Assembly (NCBI GenBank): GCA_021850605.1
Contig: JAJZLQ010000012.1
Span: 1 to 42,346, forward strand
DNA: 42,346 bases
Direction of reading: 5' to 3'
Source of the DNA: Actinomycetes bacterium
Lineage (GTDB): Bacteria; Actinomycetota; Acidimicrobiia; Acidimicrobiales; Acidimicrobiaceae
This document shows positions 41,811-42,346 of this stretch, piece by piece. Numbering within the stretch: the first letter of the stretch is position 1; each line of letters starts with the position of its first letter. The notes under the pieces are model-generated. The model had not been told where the DNA came from. It did no database searches and saw nothing but the letters and a program-made list of their open reading frames with translations. The position numbers were made by a program, and so were the translations under genes.

Positions 41811-41816
41811 GGTTCG

Positions 41817-42346
41817 ATGGGCGCAGAGGACAACGGCACCGTCCTGGTGGTGGACGACGAATACGCGCTTAGGCGCGTACTGGTGAGCTATCTGGCCAAG
41901 GAAGGCTACAAGGTACTCGAGGCCCAGGATGGCCAAGATGCGCTGAACGTCTTGGCAAAGCATCAGGTCGACTTGGCGCTGGTTGACGTGATGATGCCGG
42001 GAATGGACGGCTTCGCGCTGGTGCGCGAGCTCCGCAAGCGGACCGACATCCCGCTCATAATGCTCACCGCCAAGGGCGAGGAGACCGCCAAGGTCGCCGG
42101 CCTCGAGATCGGCGCCGACGATTACATGACCAAGCCCTTCTCGGCACCAGAGGTGGTCGCCAGGGTCCGAGCCCAGCTGCGCCGCTATCGAGGCGGCTTC
42201 AGCTCGGAAGATGCCGAGCCGGAAATCAAAGTCGGTGATCGCCTGCTGATCGACCCGGGCGCACGGCGCTGCTTCGTGGATGGCCAAGAAGTGGACCTCT
42301 CTCGGCGAGAGTTCGACCTGCTCCACAAGCTGGCTTCATCACCTGG
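41817..42346 (+). CDS. OmpR/PhoB-type response regulator (truncated at right edge)
   Basis: VLVVDDEYALRRVLVSYLAKEGYKVLEAQDGQDAL...LALVDVMMPGMDGFALVRELRKRTDIPLIMLTAKGEETAKVAGLEIGADDYMTKPFSAPEVVARVRAQLRR...LSRREFDLLHKLAS (start of winged-helix domain). Confidence 0.92.
   Translation, partial: MGAEDNGTVLVVDDEYALRRVLVSYLAKEGYKVLEAQDGQDALNVLAKHQVDLALVDVMMPGMDGFALVRELRKRTDIPLIMLTAKGEETAKVAGLEIGADDYMTKPFSAPEVVARVRAQLRRYRGGFSSEDAEPEIKVGDRLLIDPGARRCFVDGQEVDLSRREFDLLHKLASSP

Overview
High-GC bacterial (probably actinobacterial) chromosomal window with two parts. The left part (about 1-18.3 kb) is mostly housekeeping: an edge-truncated membrane protein, gatB-gatA-gatC, an alpha/beta hydrolase, an SCP2-like protein, a PASTA Ser/Thr kinase, ligA, mnmA, a GDPD-type phosphodiesterase, a small unknown protein, a PfkB-family kinase, an M1 aminopeptidase and an LCP-family protein. 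The right part (about 19.2-41.3 kb) is a large cobalamin biosynthesis island. It has a cobA-hemD fusion (+). A long minus-strand series runs cobO, cobB, [cobalamin riboswitch], cobU, cobS, cbiB, cobQ, cobN, chlI-chlD-like fusion, HAD hydrolase, bluB-cobT fusion. A divergent plus-strand operon runs cbiL/cobI, cbiF/cobM, cbiD, cbiE-cbiT, cbiG-cbiH, a small 2[4Fe-4S]-type ferredoxin, cbiC/cobH and cbiX. The window ends in a truncated OmpR-type response regulator. The most interesting signals are: (i) a well-formed cobalamin riboswitch inside the minus-strand series whose predicted P1 helix overlaps the cobB stop codon, followed by a possible Shine-Dalgarno-sequestering switch and a 40-codon leader ORF overlapping cobU; (ii) early (CbiX) and late (CobN plus ChlID) cobalt chelatases in one island; (iii) a ferredoxin embedded in the corrin-ring operon while no cobK/cbiJ-like or cobG-like gene is visible; (iv) a HAD hydrolase in the lower-ligand position as a candidate replacement for alpha-ribazole phosphatase; (v) an unexplained gap of about 870 bp with a strong hairpin upstream of cobA-hemD. 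No CRISPR array, rRNA, tRNA or mobile element was recognised. All assignments come from reading the sequence; no database search was run.
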